This document shows positions 1-10,939 of a stretch of DNA of 64,000 nucleotides, piece by piece. Numbering within the stretch: position 1 is the stretch's first letter; the number at the start of each line of letters is the position of its first letter. The notes beneath the pieces were generated by a model. It saw only the letters and a program-made list of their open reading frames with translations, made no database searches and was not told where the DNA came from. Origin of the DNA: Onthophagus taurus (Eukaryota > Arthropoda > Insecta > Coleoptera > Scarabaeidae); the NCBI RefSeq assembly GCF_036711975.1, contig NC_091971.1, forward strand, positions 29,891,501-29,955,500, read 5' to 3'. The translations under genes and the position numbers were made by a program.

Positions 1-56
1 ACCGTGCGATCTATCAAAAGTGACATGCAATTTCCATACGATTTTCACTCTCCCCG

Positions 57-320
57 TTAGTCACATGGATCGTAGACGTAGAGCACGACCACGGTTGTCG
101 GTATGCCATTGATTTTCCGGGAGGTAGCTGCGAATGAAAAAGGCTCCATCACGATAGTGTCACCTGTTTGTGAAATATGAGAATGCATAATACGAGAGAA
201 GCGCGAAATTTGCCCCATGCTGCCTAATGTTGTTGGAGCATTTGCCGTATGGTTCCATCTATCCTCTCTTAACCGCAACACGGTTATATTTTGTCCTTCA
301 TATGGCGGTCGTTCCGGCAT
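57..320 (-). CDS. Unrecognised 87-codon ORF
   Basis: An open frame starts at an ATG at 320 and ends at a TAA at 57. Its composition is protein-like, with a hydrophobic stretch (TTVVVLYVYD) near the end, but I match it to no family. No convincing splice donor follows and no repeat signature is nearby. It could be a host exon, a transposon scrap or chance. Confidence 0.2.
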   Translation of the reverse strand: MPERPPYEGQNITVLRLREDRWNHTANAPTTLGSMGQISRFSRIMHSHISQTGDTIVMEPFSFAATSRKINGIPTTVVVLYVYDPCD

Positions 321-1193
321 AATTTATAACAGATTTGTTATCCACTCTATTCCCCAATATAAACCGCGTACACACTAATCAATAAATCACGCAATCCAAT
401 TCGTGTATACAGCTGTTCGTGCTATTTTTACGTCTTTACCCACTTTGTAGCTATAAAAATGGAAAACAGATCTGATAACAACACAATTTTTTGATTAATA
501 CATTTTCCATTATGTAACGGTAGATTTTAACGAGCAAGTAAATTAAGACATGGATTATTTGGTTCGCGTGTTTTGGTTAGATTCCATTAAGAGTGACTTG
601 CATAAAGTATTCAGAAAATCGACCAGAAACGTCGTTTGTGATCAAATGGAAAGACTGAACACGCAATGTTGTCCGACACAATTTTTCCGAAAATAATTTA
701 ACGTTTACTTTTTTTATTAAAAAATAAGAAGAAAAAAGGCGATGTAATAAGATAATATGTGGTGAAGAAAAATTGCCTAACCCAGTGATTACATCACGTG
801 GTTTGCTGCATAAGACGGTAAGATTCGTTCCATAAATCATATGAGCGAAAGGCGCATTAAATCTCGTGCCGACCTCGTGCTCGCAATAATCAATGTTTCT
901 GCATGAAAAATGATGATATATATGCGAAGTATAAGTCTCGAAATGGTCTGCACTCGCATGGAATTTATAAATCAATTTTTAAAATTTCTAGTTATACGAA
1001 CTTTAAAATAATTTATTGTATTAAACTAACAAGAGATGTAAAGATAAATATTATTTGAAAAGATAATTTATATAACTTAACTTTCCTTATTGAAACTTAA
1101 AGACATTTAAGCTATTTGTAATAAAAAAGTTGGGCAGACGCGAAAACAAAGATTTGAGATGAATTTGCGTTGTTTCCAAACTCACGCTTATTT
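321..1193. other. Unassigned AT-rich stretch
   Basis: A 132-codon open frame lies on the minus strand (577-975), but it shows no motif I recognise and no supporting splice or promoter context. I see no terminal repeats or RT/transposase motifs. Confidence 0.3.
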
Positions 1194-1218
1194 ACTTCGG
1201 TCGCGATCGTACCGAAGT
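1194..1218. repeat. Short perfect inverted repeat
   Basis: ACTTCGGT (1194-1201) and ACCGAAGT (1211-1218) form 8-bp arms around a 9-base spacer that is itself nearly palindromic (CGCGATCG). It lies about 160 bases upstream of a TATA/Inr pair, so it could be a protein-binding site. That is inference only. Confidence 0.3.
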
Positions 1219-1350
1219 TGTGGGTGGCAAATACGGCTTGATTTATCGGTAAACTTCAAAGTTGTCGCCTCACAGTAGAGTGCCTCTACACGTAACTTCA
1301 GCCAATTTGCGCTACTAACTCAACAAATCGAAACGATTGAACCTTTCGTA

Positions 1351-1385
1351 TATAAAGTTCGAAAGCCGTGTGATGTAAACAGTGT
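1351..1385 (+). promoter_or_regulatory. Candidate core promoter (TATA + Inr)
   Basis: TATAAAG begins at 1351. A CAGT initiator-like element sits at 1380-1383, so its A at 1381 lies 30 bases downstream of the TATA start, the usual arthropod spacing. No ORF follows closely, so if real it would feed a spliced 5' exon or an element transcript. A chance match is possible. Confidence 0.35.
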
Positions 1386-2287
1386 AAAAGAGATTTTCCT
1401 TTCTTTTTTTTAATGTATCTTTTAAATAACACTTTTAACTAAAACTTTTTTATATATTTCTCATAAAACCAAAATTAATCAATGGTAATCGATTAAACTT
1501 TTGAAGTAAAAGTTGATTTGGGATAACAAGAAAGAGTAATTTAAAAGAATTTTTTACGTTGTATTGATAAAACCTTCTAGAAGGAAATTCAAAATAAGTG
1601 TTGGATAATTGCGGAGTGGTTGAAAGTTTACAGAAAAACGAAAAGTAAAAGTTTGGTAGTAAGTTTGGTAAATGCTTGGTTGGACCAACCCGAAGAGTTG
1701 TTAAAGTGGTACTTTAGTAAATCCATTTAATGTCAAATAAATTAAGACGAAAAGTTCGCGTGTTTTCCGGCTTAGAGCCGTTTTGCGGGGAAACCGATGG
1801 AGAGAAACTGCTTAGTAACTATGCCATGTTTTTAAAGCGCTAACAAACAGTACTTTGTCATTGATGGTGGCAGGTAATTTGAACACTCTTTACCTCGTAT
1901 CGCGTGGCAACACGTACCCTATTTGTGAAACTATTACTTCCGGGGCATTTAATGCATGTTTTTCGCACGATATCGTCAACGTTTATTACAATTTTTTTGC
2001 AAACTGACATGAATCCACCAGCAACCAAATATAGATATTAAACTTTCACTTGCAATCTCCACTTTTTTTAAATACTTAATAAACAATTAATTTTAAAAAA
2101 ATATTCAGATTTTGTTTATGAACTGATTCCAATTTCAAGTAACAAAGTTATGATAAACTTTTCTGTTTGTTACAAAACCCCATCGAATTTTTTTGTAGAA
2201 ATCTCTAAAAAGGCGATTCTACGTATTTGCTTGATAAATTCAGACTCTCCATTTGGTTGACTAAAAACCAATCTAAACTCCGCGAAT
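1386..2287. other. Unassigned sequence downstream of candidate promoter
   Basis: AT-rich with several purine-rich runs. A GGCAG/GTAATT string near 1870 could be a splice donor, but no coding frame leads into it. I recognise nothing else. Confidence 0.25.
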
Positions 2288-2437
2288 ATGAAAACCTTAA
2301 ACAACGAGATCATATTAACGGAAATACAGGAAACAAAGTGGGTAGGGAAGGAATTAAAGACACACATACTATTTCTTAGTGGCAAGGAAAGAGGATATAG
2401 AGAAGTTGGTGTAGCGTTCATAGCAGACTCTTTGTCT
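2288..2437 (+). pseudogene. LINE endonuclease (EEP) fragment
   Basis: An open frame from 2288 encodes an EIQETKWVG block followed by GVAFIADS. This resembles the N-terminal half of an APE-type LINE endonuclease, where the E of QETKW is a catalytic residue. Only about 50 codons remain. It abuts a LINE C-terminal piece in the opposite orientation. Confidence 0.55.
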
Positions 2438-2439
2438 CA

Positions 2440-2683
2440 TTCCTTGAATTCTTCTACCGATTAGTCGGTTAGGCAGTTTCTTGTCTCCCATTCTAATCAA
2501 TCTGGAAACCTTGGAGTCTGATGAACTCTGATAATGGCTATTCTGATACAAATCATGGTTGTATCTGGATCTCCACATATTATTTTGTTGCACTCGCCCT
2601 ATTATTCTCCTTAATATCTTCTTTTCAAAAATATTTGAATCGGTCGTTTCAAAAACAGCATCAGCAAAACCACTAAAACGCAA
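2440..2683 (-). pseudogene. LINE ORF2 C-terminal tail fragment
   Basis: The frame shows FEKKILRRIIGRVQQN, RSRYNHDLYQ and RLIRMGDKKLPNRLIG. This is the characteristic tail following the reverse transcriptase in a common insect LINE family (usually annotated as endonuclease-reverse transcriptase). RT motifs and stop context are missing. It points toward the EEP fragment at 2288-2437, so the two are rearranged or independent scraps. Confidence 0.65.
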
Positions 2684-3839
2684 TTTTATAAGAGAAACAA
2701 AAAACTAGATAATTAAATAAAATGGATAAATCAAGCACCCAAACTATTTTAAGTTGATGTGACAACATGGTTTTAATATAAATAATATACAAAATAGTTA
2801 TAACAATAATGTTTGTACACGTAATTATATTCATTATCATCTTCTATATCGTCTCCTGATATCTTCTCCGCATGATTTCTTGATAAAATGGCTTATATTC
2901 GCTATGGATACGCCTTTTCTGTCGGTGGTAATGCAATGACGTGATTTGATTTATTTCTTAATAAACTGATGTGCTATAACAACTCCACACCAAAGTCCTG
3001 GTCGTTTGGTAAAAAAGAACTGCAAAGTAATGCTTAATTTTACGAAAACGTTGGTTGTCTGTTAATGCCATTAAAAACCTTATGACACTATGGTTTTTGT
3101 TCTGTCCAGGGCAGTTATCGTAGAACAAAAATAATTCCTGTATATTTCCTGCCAAAAAATTGTCGATGTAGTGCAGCAACATTGAACAGATTTCATTATT
3201 TTTCTTGTTTGCTACATCTTCATGAAATACAGACTTATTCCTTTTCAAATTTTTTACACCGAAACAGTTACACCAAAGCTGCTGCAAATAAAATATTTCT
3301 TGAATTGGGATGTGTGGAATTTTCGTATTTCTGAAATCTTGTTGTGGAACTTCTTCGCTCTCCTTTTGTGTACAGTTAACTCGGCTTCAGCGACCCTTTT
3401 AGCATGGTCGCCTAATTGTGGACTTTTTATTTTGACAGTTAGCTCTTCACTTGTAATACAAATATCATCTTGAAGTCTACCAAACCCTAGCGAAAAATTG
3501 TCTTTGAAATATTGGGTATAAAATTGATATTTCACGTTTAGGTTTGGATATTTGGATTTAAATAGCAAAAACATTCTTTTTATATCTAATCTTGCATCAA
3601 GATATTGAATATTTCGCCCAGAATAATGCGTTTGCTTTCTTGGAAAAGATAAAATGTGGTCGTGGATTTTTTTAGCACTTTGGAAGGCGTCGTATTTGCC
3701 TTTGAATGCTTACCACGCATATCACGTAGTGTAAAACGGCCCATACACGATGACTCTTGCGGCGTCGTGCCGCACTTCTTTAACCGCTACCGACGGACCT
3801 ATACCAATGCCTATCTGGCCAGACAATAGCCAAGAAATT

Positions 3840-4340
3840 GGCTGCAGAATACCAATACTACTTGCAGAAGACTAAATACTTCCTATAGAGGACAAATACT
3901 ACCTATACAATACTAGAAACTGCTTAAAAAGATAGATATCGTCTATAGAAACCTAAGTACTGCTACCAATAGACTACAAATTGGTTGCAGAATACCAATA
4001 CTACTTGGAGAAGACTAAATACTGCCAGCAAAAGGCTAAAAACTCCTTGCGGAAGACAAATACTACCTATACAATACTAGAAACTGTTTGCAGAAGATAG
4101 ATATTGTTTATGGAAGACTAGGTACTGCTACCAATATCCAAGGAATTGGTTCCAGAATACTAATACTGCTTGCAGAAGACTAAATACTTCCTATAGACGA
4201 TCAAAAATTCCTTGCGGAAGATAGATATTGTTTATACAAGGCTAGGTACTGCTATCAATAGACTACAAATTGGTTCCAGAATACTAATACAGCTTGTAGA
4301 AAATTAAATATTGCTGGCAGAAAGCTACATACTGCCAGAC
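3840..4340. repeat. Minisatellite, 20-21 bp degenerate monomers
   Basis: About 24 monomers resembling AAATACTGCTTGCAGAAGAC run without interruption. A higher-order unit marked by AAATTGGTTGCAGAATACC recurs near 3831, 3963, 4137 and 4263, so groups of six to eight monomers were copied together. It lies wholly inside the Harbinger-like element. Confidence 0.75.
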
Positions 4341-4356
4341 AATTTTACAAGCTCAT

Positions 4357-4458
4357 TTATGGCGGTAGTTTTTCAGTTTTTGAGTCCCATAAACATGGGT
4401 ACATTCTATATAGGTTTATAAATTTTTTCCAAAAATCTTTTTCGGCGAACGATGCCAT
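4357..4458 (-). pseudogene. MADF-domain N-terminal fragment
   Basis: The 33 codons from the ATG at 4458 contain FWKKFINLY and YPCLWD, the classic opening of a MADF (Myb/SANT-like) DNA-binding domain. A TAA at 4357 ends it before the rest of the domain, consistent with an internally deleted Harbinger accessory gene. The longer open frame upstream runs through GC-rich repeat and is probably not coding. Confidence 0.55.
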
Positions 4459-5105
4459 TTCGATGGACGTTGGAAATAAACTAAAGCGATACTTTCGGTG
4501 TCGTATGCACGTCGCAATCCCATACACGTTGACTCTTGCAAGGCGCCAGAGCCTGCCACGGTCTTGAATCCGTCGCCGTCGCCGCTGCCGATGCCGTCGC
4601 ATGAGTCCTGGCGCTTCCCTACACACGATGCTTCATGCGGCTCGACTCTTGGCGTCGCTACATGCGACGCTGCAAGAGTCGTCGTGCATGGGCCGCTTAA
4701 GAGACAGTGATTGTAAGATACTTAGACGTCTCACCCGTCCTTGACGTATACCATAAATGGAAACAAATGCCTTTTTGCATACAATTTGTATTTTGCTGGG
4801 TATATCGATAAAGTACTTGAATGCGTACTCACGTGGAACTGACTCTTCCTTTCGAGGCCTATGTTTCTTTACTGGTGCTTTTTCCATCAACTGCTGGAGA
4901 TAAATGTCTTGCTCGTCTTTTGTACTAAAGCCGTTAATTTTTATTAAGCAAAAGTTCAAATTTTCTACAAATCATCTCGAAAGCATTGGTTTTTGCAACT
5001 AAAAAAATTTCTTACTCGGTGGAACAAATAATTTTTTTGAATGACTTACTTGCAATCCGGACCTGTTCTACGTGGTAATATTGTTTCTTTTCCAGTTAGA
5101 ATGTT

Positions 5106-6060
5106 GGTGTCCTTTCACTTTAGCAAATTTTATAATATTTAATATATATATATGTTTATTGATGATGCAACAAAGAATTTACAAGCCCACAAAAAAAATA
5201 CAAAAAATAATAAATAAAAGTAAATAAAATAATAAACACTCTGAAATTATCAACAAAACCGGACTTAATAACAGCGCATCATCAAAAAGAGCCGAGTCAA
5301 TGCAGACATAGCTTGTCTGCTATTGTTTTTCATCGGCCCTTTTATAATAGAAATAATAAATAAATTGGTTTCAAACAAGATAGCACTAACTATATATATA
5401 TATATAAAAAACTATATTAACAGAAGTAAGCACCTAAATTAGTTAGCAATAAAAGATAACAATAATAAGGAATAATAAAAAAAAATACAACAAAATTAAA
5501 GAACAAAAACATAGCAAAATGAAGAAAAGGTTGAACAAGCTGCCGCGAACAATCTCCCCCTGCCCTGTTAGGTCATACAATTCAGAAATGTAAAAAGTGA
5601 ATATTACCTCTTAATAAGAACTTAAATTTAAAATTTAAATTCTCTTATAAGTATCAAAATTTTGTTGTCTTCTTTCGGATTCTTCATTGTAAATTTTCAA
5701 TGCAAAACATACTCTATTGGCCAGTGGTATGCAAAAGGTATGGTGATTACCCCAAAGTATGCAAAAACTAGCACTGCTTCTATGTTGTGTCGGTATTGGT
5801 ACGCCCCGTGTCTGTACTAAAATTTTTGTTTCTTCCCTGTTGATTTTGAGTCAGATTATTTTAGTATTACTTTTCATTTTTTCATATGTCTTTCTTAATA
5901 GATCTGATCTCTCCTTTAATTTTATTTTCATTTTCCTTATAATATATTCCAGAGTCAGGTAAATAGGGTGGGTTGACTCATCTCCCTGTACAATTCCGTA
6001 TGAGATCTGAAAGAGATCTGTTCATTGGTGTTATATATGCACGCATGTATAAGTACATGT
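5106..6060. other. AT-rich stretch without recognised gene
   Basis: Contains a (TA)n run at 5390-5406 and A/T-rich low-complexity DNA. The small open frame at 5759-5962 is hydrophobic and unlike any family I know. No element termini recognised. Confidence 0.4.
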
Positions 6061-6525
6061 CAGGGTGCTGTATAAGCCGTATCAGTTTTGCTAGGATATT
6101 AAAGTACTTCAGAGTCTTGTAGAGTTGGTGTCTATTGACAGAATCATCAGGAATCTACAAATATATTGCAGACGTCGACGGTATATTCCCAAGCATTATT
6201 TATGATTTGTTTCATGGTAAATAGACATTTAGTCGATAGTTGATCTTCCTTTTCGAAAACTTGCCTTATATTCACCTATGAAAATCTCAGCAGAGTGTTA
6301 GTCTTTGGTTCATAATGTGTGAATACTTTATACCTCGTGTACAGAAGCGAAATGCCGCGGTAGTTTTGACATGAAAGTTTGTCTCCGTTTATTATGGCAT
6401 ATTACGGTGTTTTTCCATGCGTCAGGTGTATTTTCTTCTTCCCAAATCTTCTGTAGTAATGCGTAAATGTTCTTTGCTAGATCTTCGCTCGCAATTCTTT
6501 TACAATTCTTGATATGAGGTAATTC
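6060..6525 (-). pseudogene. LINE reverse transcriptase fragment
   Basis: Translation of the minus strand in shifting frames gives LLQKIWEEENTPDAWKN, then NGDKLSCQNYRGISLL, then FRKGRSTID. These are the pre-RT and RT1/RT2 landmarks (the KKGD, NYRGISLL and FR-GRSTID blocks) of a LINE. There are multiple frameshifts and no YxDD box. It may belong to the same family as the tail at 2440-2683. Confidence 0.6.
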
Positions 6526-8064
6526 TTTCTCTGTCAGTCATTGTTTATAGACGGTATCGCGATCAAGACAGTAGTTAAAGAAGTGGCCAAACCAACAATA
6601 ATAAACGAGCAGTTACTCTGTCTGCGTAACCTCTGGTTAAATCAGCTAGCCCTGATGTCATCAATGAAAACTCTCGTTTAGAAACTTTGCAGAATGGATT
6701 GTTTCGTACAAGAATGGTAGAGTGGATTATCGACAAGATTTAAGTTATAGGGGTACTTTATCACAATTACTACAATGATTGTGTGTTATCATTAATGTGT
6801 GTTATTAGTTGTAATAGGCGTACCTTCAAAGTTAGATTTTAGTTGGTAATACTTAAAGGTGCTGGCAGCTGGAGTTGAATCATTCACCCTATTTAGGAAA
6901 TCGCAATCAAATATATAATTATGAAACACAATTAAATGATCCTTCTCCTATTCCAAGTTTATCATCGATGTATACAACCGAACATGCTACTTCAAAGAAA
7001 AGTATGTTAGTAGCAGAAATACTTCAGACTTACTTGAATGAGAAAGGGAATAGTTAAAGCCACCGAGTACTTTAGACCGGACAAAAAAATTTGTTGATTG
7101 TATGGCTAAGCTGCCAATCGACGCGACGTCAATATATTTGGAATTTTAATTCTATGATTACAAGACTGGTTAATGAAATGCTCTTACTAATCAACTCGGT
7201 TATCAACATTATTAGTTCACTATTTCAACAAAAATTATATCCCTCACATTCCCCGCAAAGTGTAACGACGACAATGAAAACTACGATAAGTCTTTTTTCG
7301 AAGAGAAGTGTTTTCAAATGTTTACTCTGGTTTTAGAATATCCAGAGGAATATCAAATTTGTTAGATGACATCTTAAAGTATTGGCAAAATTTCGTCCCA
7401 TTCTCTTTTAGTTTATAAATAGGTGATGAAGTTTTTCAAGGTATAATAACGTTTTTTAATTTACGAAATGGATCCACATGTTGCTCTTTATTTTTTTTTT
7501 TAATTTTCTTTTTCCGCTAAAAAGACGACCAGTGGCACTCCTCTGTGAAAAAATAATTAAAACACTGCTATTCCACTATTGAAAAGGTGGCTGGAGCTCA
7601 GACCTTATCGGATACCGATAATGACCGAGGTATATCTCATTAAATTTATGGTACCCAATTTGGCAAATATGTAATAATAATAACCTTCGGAATAAGTACG
7701 ATGAAAAATTATGACAAATGGCAAATATTTGGCTGAAAAGCCATTGCTGTTGGGCCATTATTGTTGTTATTTTTTTTTGTCATTTTTAAACTTGAGAGCA
7801 AAAAATAAAAGCCAGGTGCTTAACAAAACCGTACATGATTTCAACTAATTTCGATATATCTTCGCTTTCTCGTAAGGAATTTCCACTGAAATTTTGTGAT
7901 ATTGTAAATTTTGTAATTTTGTGATAAATTTTCCGATATTACGAACATCTTATGCGGTAGGCACTCGTCAATATGTGCTATAATCTTGTAGAGAACCTCA
8001 GAGAGGGTGTTCAAATCGTCATCCTGAGAACGGTATATTGACAGAATGATTATATACTTTTATA
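6526..8064. other. Unassigned sequence with small open frames
   Basis: Open frames of 60 codons (6875-7057, ending KSMLVAEILQTYLNEKGNS) and 81 codons (7091-7336) lie on the plus strand. The first looks protein-like but I cannot place it. A poly-T run lies at about 7488-7504. No terminal repeats seen. Confidence 0.25.
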
Positions 8065-8417
8065 CAGGCCATATCCACAGGGGCTTCAATTTGGGGGCCC
8101 TGGACTATACCACTGAATGGGGTCCTATCCCCACCCCACCCCTCTATTTGAAAAGAAATTATAATAAGAAAGAAAAGCTATAGGTACCAATAACATAAAC
8201 AAAATAAATAATATAAAACAAAAAAATGTATTGGATTTTGAGTATTACATTCCTAAAATGCAACTAACTATTAACGAAGCAAAAAACAAAATCCTACATT
8301 CAAAACAAAGACAACAAAAAATAATACATATTGTTAGGAATAAGAAAATAAAACATATATAGGTATAATAACTATTACTCATACTGGAACATTTAAAGAT
8401 TAATTTTTCTGCACTTT

Positions 8418-8530
8418 TCTGCAGCAAAGTCGTTTATTTGATCGGCACATTTCAAATCTTTGGTCAAATCACTATTTAATGCCATAATTGTTAAATAATT
8501 TAGTCTTTGATTTGACATGGTTATTTTATA
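8418..8530 (-). pseudogene. hAT transposase C-terminus
   Basis: MSNQRLNYLTIMALNSDLTK followed by DFAAEKC matches the last block of ZMYM1-like hAT proteins (QERLN-LALLSIE type). It completes the transposase found at 11700-12930 and shows that the intervening PLE inserted just before the C-terminus. Confidence 0.6.
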
Positions 8531-8583
8531 TTTAAAATAAGGTAAAAATTAAAAGAGCTCTTTCTCAGTTTTTTAATAAATAT

Positions 8584-8627
8584 AGTTAGTACCGGTTTCG
8601 ATAATTACTTATCATCATCAGCTAAAT
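8584..8627 (-). ncRNA. Hammerhead ribozyme in PLE terminal repeat (left copy)
   Basis: The minus strand has CTGATGA, stem II GATAA-GTAA-TTATC, then GAAA, CCGGTA and CTAACT. Stem I pairs TTAG with CTAA. Helix III is only the self-complementary ACCGGT, so cleavage would need a dimer, as reported for PLE hammerheads. The predicted cut follows GUA. Confidence 0.75.
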
Positions 8628-9011
8628 CTACAAGCGAAATTATAATTAAAAGTATATAGAATTAAATAAAATAAATAAACTTACAGTCAAATAAATAATA
8701 AAAATCACAATATAAAATGATTTAAAAACTAAAACAACGAAAAATAAAGATGTAAAGTGGACGACACTGAACGACACTACAGGTTAAAATGGAGCAATCG
8801 CATAAGAATAAAACAAGTTTCACAGATATGTTAAAAACTACAATTTTAAATATGAGTATAACGGTTTATAAATGGAGCAAAGCTGACCGTTCATTAATTT
8901 TTGATATTTATGTTTGTGTTTATCTATCTAGAGTTGTTCTAATAAGTCTAATTTTTTACCCTTCTTACAGTTGTGTATGAGAGATACATTATTATAATCG
9001 ATGTTATGATG

Positions 9012-9313
9012 TGCACACCTAATCCTGTCTGAAAATTTAAAGCATAACACACATTACTCCAAAAATAAAAAACATAGATCCAAATAAATAAAAACGTTTA
9101 GAAAATAAGAAATTCAACATGCTAAGTACCACAAGAGACATTTTAAAATAAATTGACGAGATTCGATGGTTCCTGAAGATGGTTTTATAAAATAGACCGA
9201 AACCGGTAGAATTTTAAAAACAATAAAATCCATTTTTAATAAAAGTACAAAACAGAAAAAGTATTTTATTTTATTCGAGAATAAAATGCAAGGAAATAAT
9301 GACTACAACAATA
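9012..9313 (+). mobile_element. Small inserted PLE-type 3' fragment
   Basis: Compared with the right copy, the left PLE copy is colinear up to about 9011 and resumes at about 9314 (AGTATTTTTATGTTCC). The roughly 300 bases between replace about 25 bases of the original. They contain a second, different hammerhead on the plus strand, so this is the tail of another Penelope-like element or a rearrangement. Confidence 0.5.
9168..9213 (+). ncRNA. Hammerhead ribozyme motif, second PLE type
   Basis: CTGAAGA (9173-9179), stem II GGTTT..AGACC (9181-9198, with a G-U pair), GAAA (9199-9202), palindromic ACCGGT with GTA cleavage context (9202-9208), and stem I GGTTC pairing with GAATT. It fits the CUGANGA/GAAA core, with a longer, weaker stem II than the neighbouring motifs. 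Confidence 0.6.
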
Positions 9314-9826
9314 AGTATTTTTATGTTCCTTAATTCTTTTTGCGAGTTTTCTACCTGTTTGACCAATGTATAAAGCATCACATTCTTTACATTTGATATA
9401 ATATACACCACTTTTATTTAACATATGTTCTTTGCTTTTGAAGTTTGATAATATATCTATAAGTTTGTAGTTATTTTTAAAACCAATATTGATATTATTT
9501 TGTTTTAGAATACGTTTAATTTTATACTTTATGTCATTATAAGGTAAAGAACGATATGTGTGTACATTAGTATCCATAGTGAACAATGGGTCTGATTTTA
9601 TTATAACATTATATAGTATTTTGTTAATTATATTTGGGGGATAGTTATTTTCTATGGCAAGTTTATTTATGAAATTAAATTCGTTTTGTATAGAAGTTGT
9701 ATTAATAGAATATCGTAGCATTCTGTAGATGTACGATTGGAAAACGGAGAATTTATGATTGTTAGGACGGTAAGAGTCATATGGTATAATAGTGTGCGAA
9801 AATGTTGATTGTGTTATAATATACAA
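9266..9826 (-). pseudogene. PLE RT C-terminus plus GIY-YIG endonuclease
   Basis: The 186-codon frame starts in the RT thumb region (YDSYRPNNHKF) and ends in a GIY-YIG domain: GVYYIKCKECDALYIGQTGR holds the GVYY...YIG pair and the conserved arginine follows. In Penelope-like elements this endonuclease follows the RT and nicks target DNA. The frame is cut off by the insertion at 9012-9313. It duplicates, in reverse, the coding stretch at about 10730-11180. Confidence 0.75.
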
Positions 9827-9837
9827 AATTGATTATA

Positions 9838-10908
9838 TCACAAAAACGTTAGAATTTCTAAAAAACAACTTATACATATATTGAAATACTTAAAGACCTT
9901 TTAAATTCAATGCTTACTAAAACTAAAAATATAATCAAAGAACTCAAAGATACTCTAGTCAAACGTGGAATAAGCACTTATAATTTAGTTCCCATGTATT
10001 CATTTATCCCACAAGTATATTCCACGATAAAACTTTATAAGTCCGATTTACCTATAAGACCTATTACTGCTTGTTACGAATCACCTACATCAAAAATTAC
10101 TGATATTATTTACGATATTTTTACAAAATTAAATTTTAATCCTCAATTCACGGTAAATCATTCACTTGACTTTATTAATAAAATAAAACACATAAATCCT
10201 AACAACAATATTATGATCTCATTTGATGTAACTAATCTTTACACAAATGTTGATACTGATTTTACTATTGATATTATTTATAAATTATTTGAGGAACATT
10301 ATAAAGACACAAATATAGCTTCTGATATCACATCACTTGTCAAATTTATTATTCAAAAGGATTATTGCAAATTTAACGAAAAATTTTGTAAACTTGAAAA
10401 TGGTTTACTTATGGGTCTATCTATATCTGGATTTATCGCCGACATATATCTAGATCACATGGAGAATAATTATATTATAAACAAACATAATCCTTATTTT
10501 AACAACATCAAAAAATTGATTAGATATGTGGATGATGTTTTTTGTGTATGGGAAGTTACCAACGAAGACTTTATAGCAATGTTAAAATATATAAACAATA
10601 TTCATGAGAAGTTGAAATTCACTTTGGAAATTGAAAAAGATAAAAAAATCAATTTTCTTGACTTAACTATAAATAGAAATGACCTTGACCTAAATTTTGA
10701 CATATATAGGAAATCAACAAATTTGAACACTGTTATTCCATATGACTCTTACCATCCTAACAATCATAAATTCTTCGTTTTCCAATCGTACATCTACAGA
10801 ATGCTAAGGTATTCTATTAATACAACTTCTATACAAAACGAATTTAATTTCATAAATAAACTTGCCATAGAAAATAACTATCCCCCAAATATAATTAATA
10901 AAATATAA
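9838..10908 (+). pseudogene. Penelope-like reverse transcriptase
   Basis: A 332-codon frame (ATG at 9910; homologous residues continue upstream to about 9838) has the Penelope RT landmarks: PIRPITACYESPTSK, motif A SFDVTNLYTNV, GLLMGLSISGFIADIYL, and catalytic YVDD in RYVDDVF. A stop near 10906 interrupts it, and a shifted frame continues from 10940. The N-terminal part typical of the family is absent, so it is 5' truncated. It was presumably active before the head-to-head rearrangement. Confidence 0.8.
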
Positions 10909-10939
10909 TTTTATAATAAAATCAGACCCATCGTTCACT

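Larger units (their letters stand above)
3735..4697 (-). mobile_element. Harbinger-like non-autonomous element
   Basis: The termini are imperfect inverted repeats of about 33 bp: AACGGCCCATACACGATGAC on the left against AGCGGCCCATGCACGACGAC from the right end. They are flanked by the 3-bp direct repeat TAA (3732-3734 and 4698-4700), the target type used by PIF/Harbinger elements. Inside are a minisatellite and the start of a MADF-domain protein; MADF/Myb proteins are the usual second gene of Harbinger elements. No transposase remains. It sits inside the DUF7869-type relic, so it inserted later. Confidence 0.6.
2870..5105 (-). pseudogene. DUF7869-type (DDE-like) gene relic, copy 1
   Basis: Read on the minus strand, this is a broken relative of the intact gene at 49909-52205. 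Pieces in order: a basic segment ending in TGPDCK with a GTAAGT donor near 5054; an HTH-like block around 4960-4700 (IQIVCKKAFVSIYGI); an IHDHILSFPRKQTHYSG block near 3700-3620; a block near 3560-3260 with FSLGFGRLQDDIC; then FYDNCPGQNKN (about 3120) and, in another frame, PNDQDFGV (about 2990). The last two hold the second and third acidic residues of the proposed catalytic triad. Frameshifts and a 963-bp Harbinger-like insertion (3735-4697) destroy it. The family name is recalled, not searched. Confidence 0.65.

Noticed and set aside
577..975. 132-codon minus-strand ORF as a gene
   Set aside because: No motif, no splice or promoter support, composition close to chance for this region.
4498..4710. 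70-codon plus-strand frame and long arginine-rich minus-strand frame
   Set aside because: Low-complexity GC-rich inner end of the Harbinger-like element (CGTCGCCGTCGCCGC-like); no domain apart from the MADF start.
8789..8980. Plus-strand 63-codon ORF in the PLE left arm
   Set aside because: Lies in the inverted terminal repeat and is antisense to the GIY-YIG tail.
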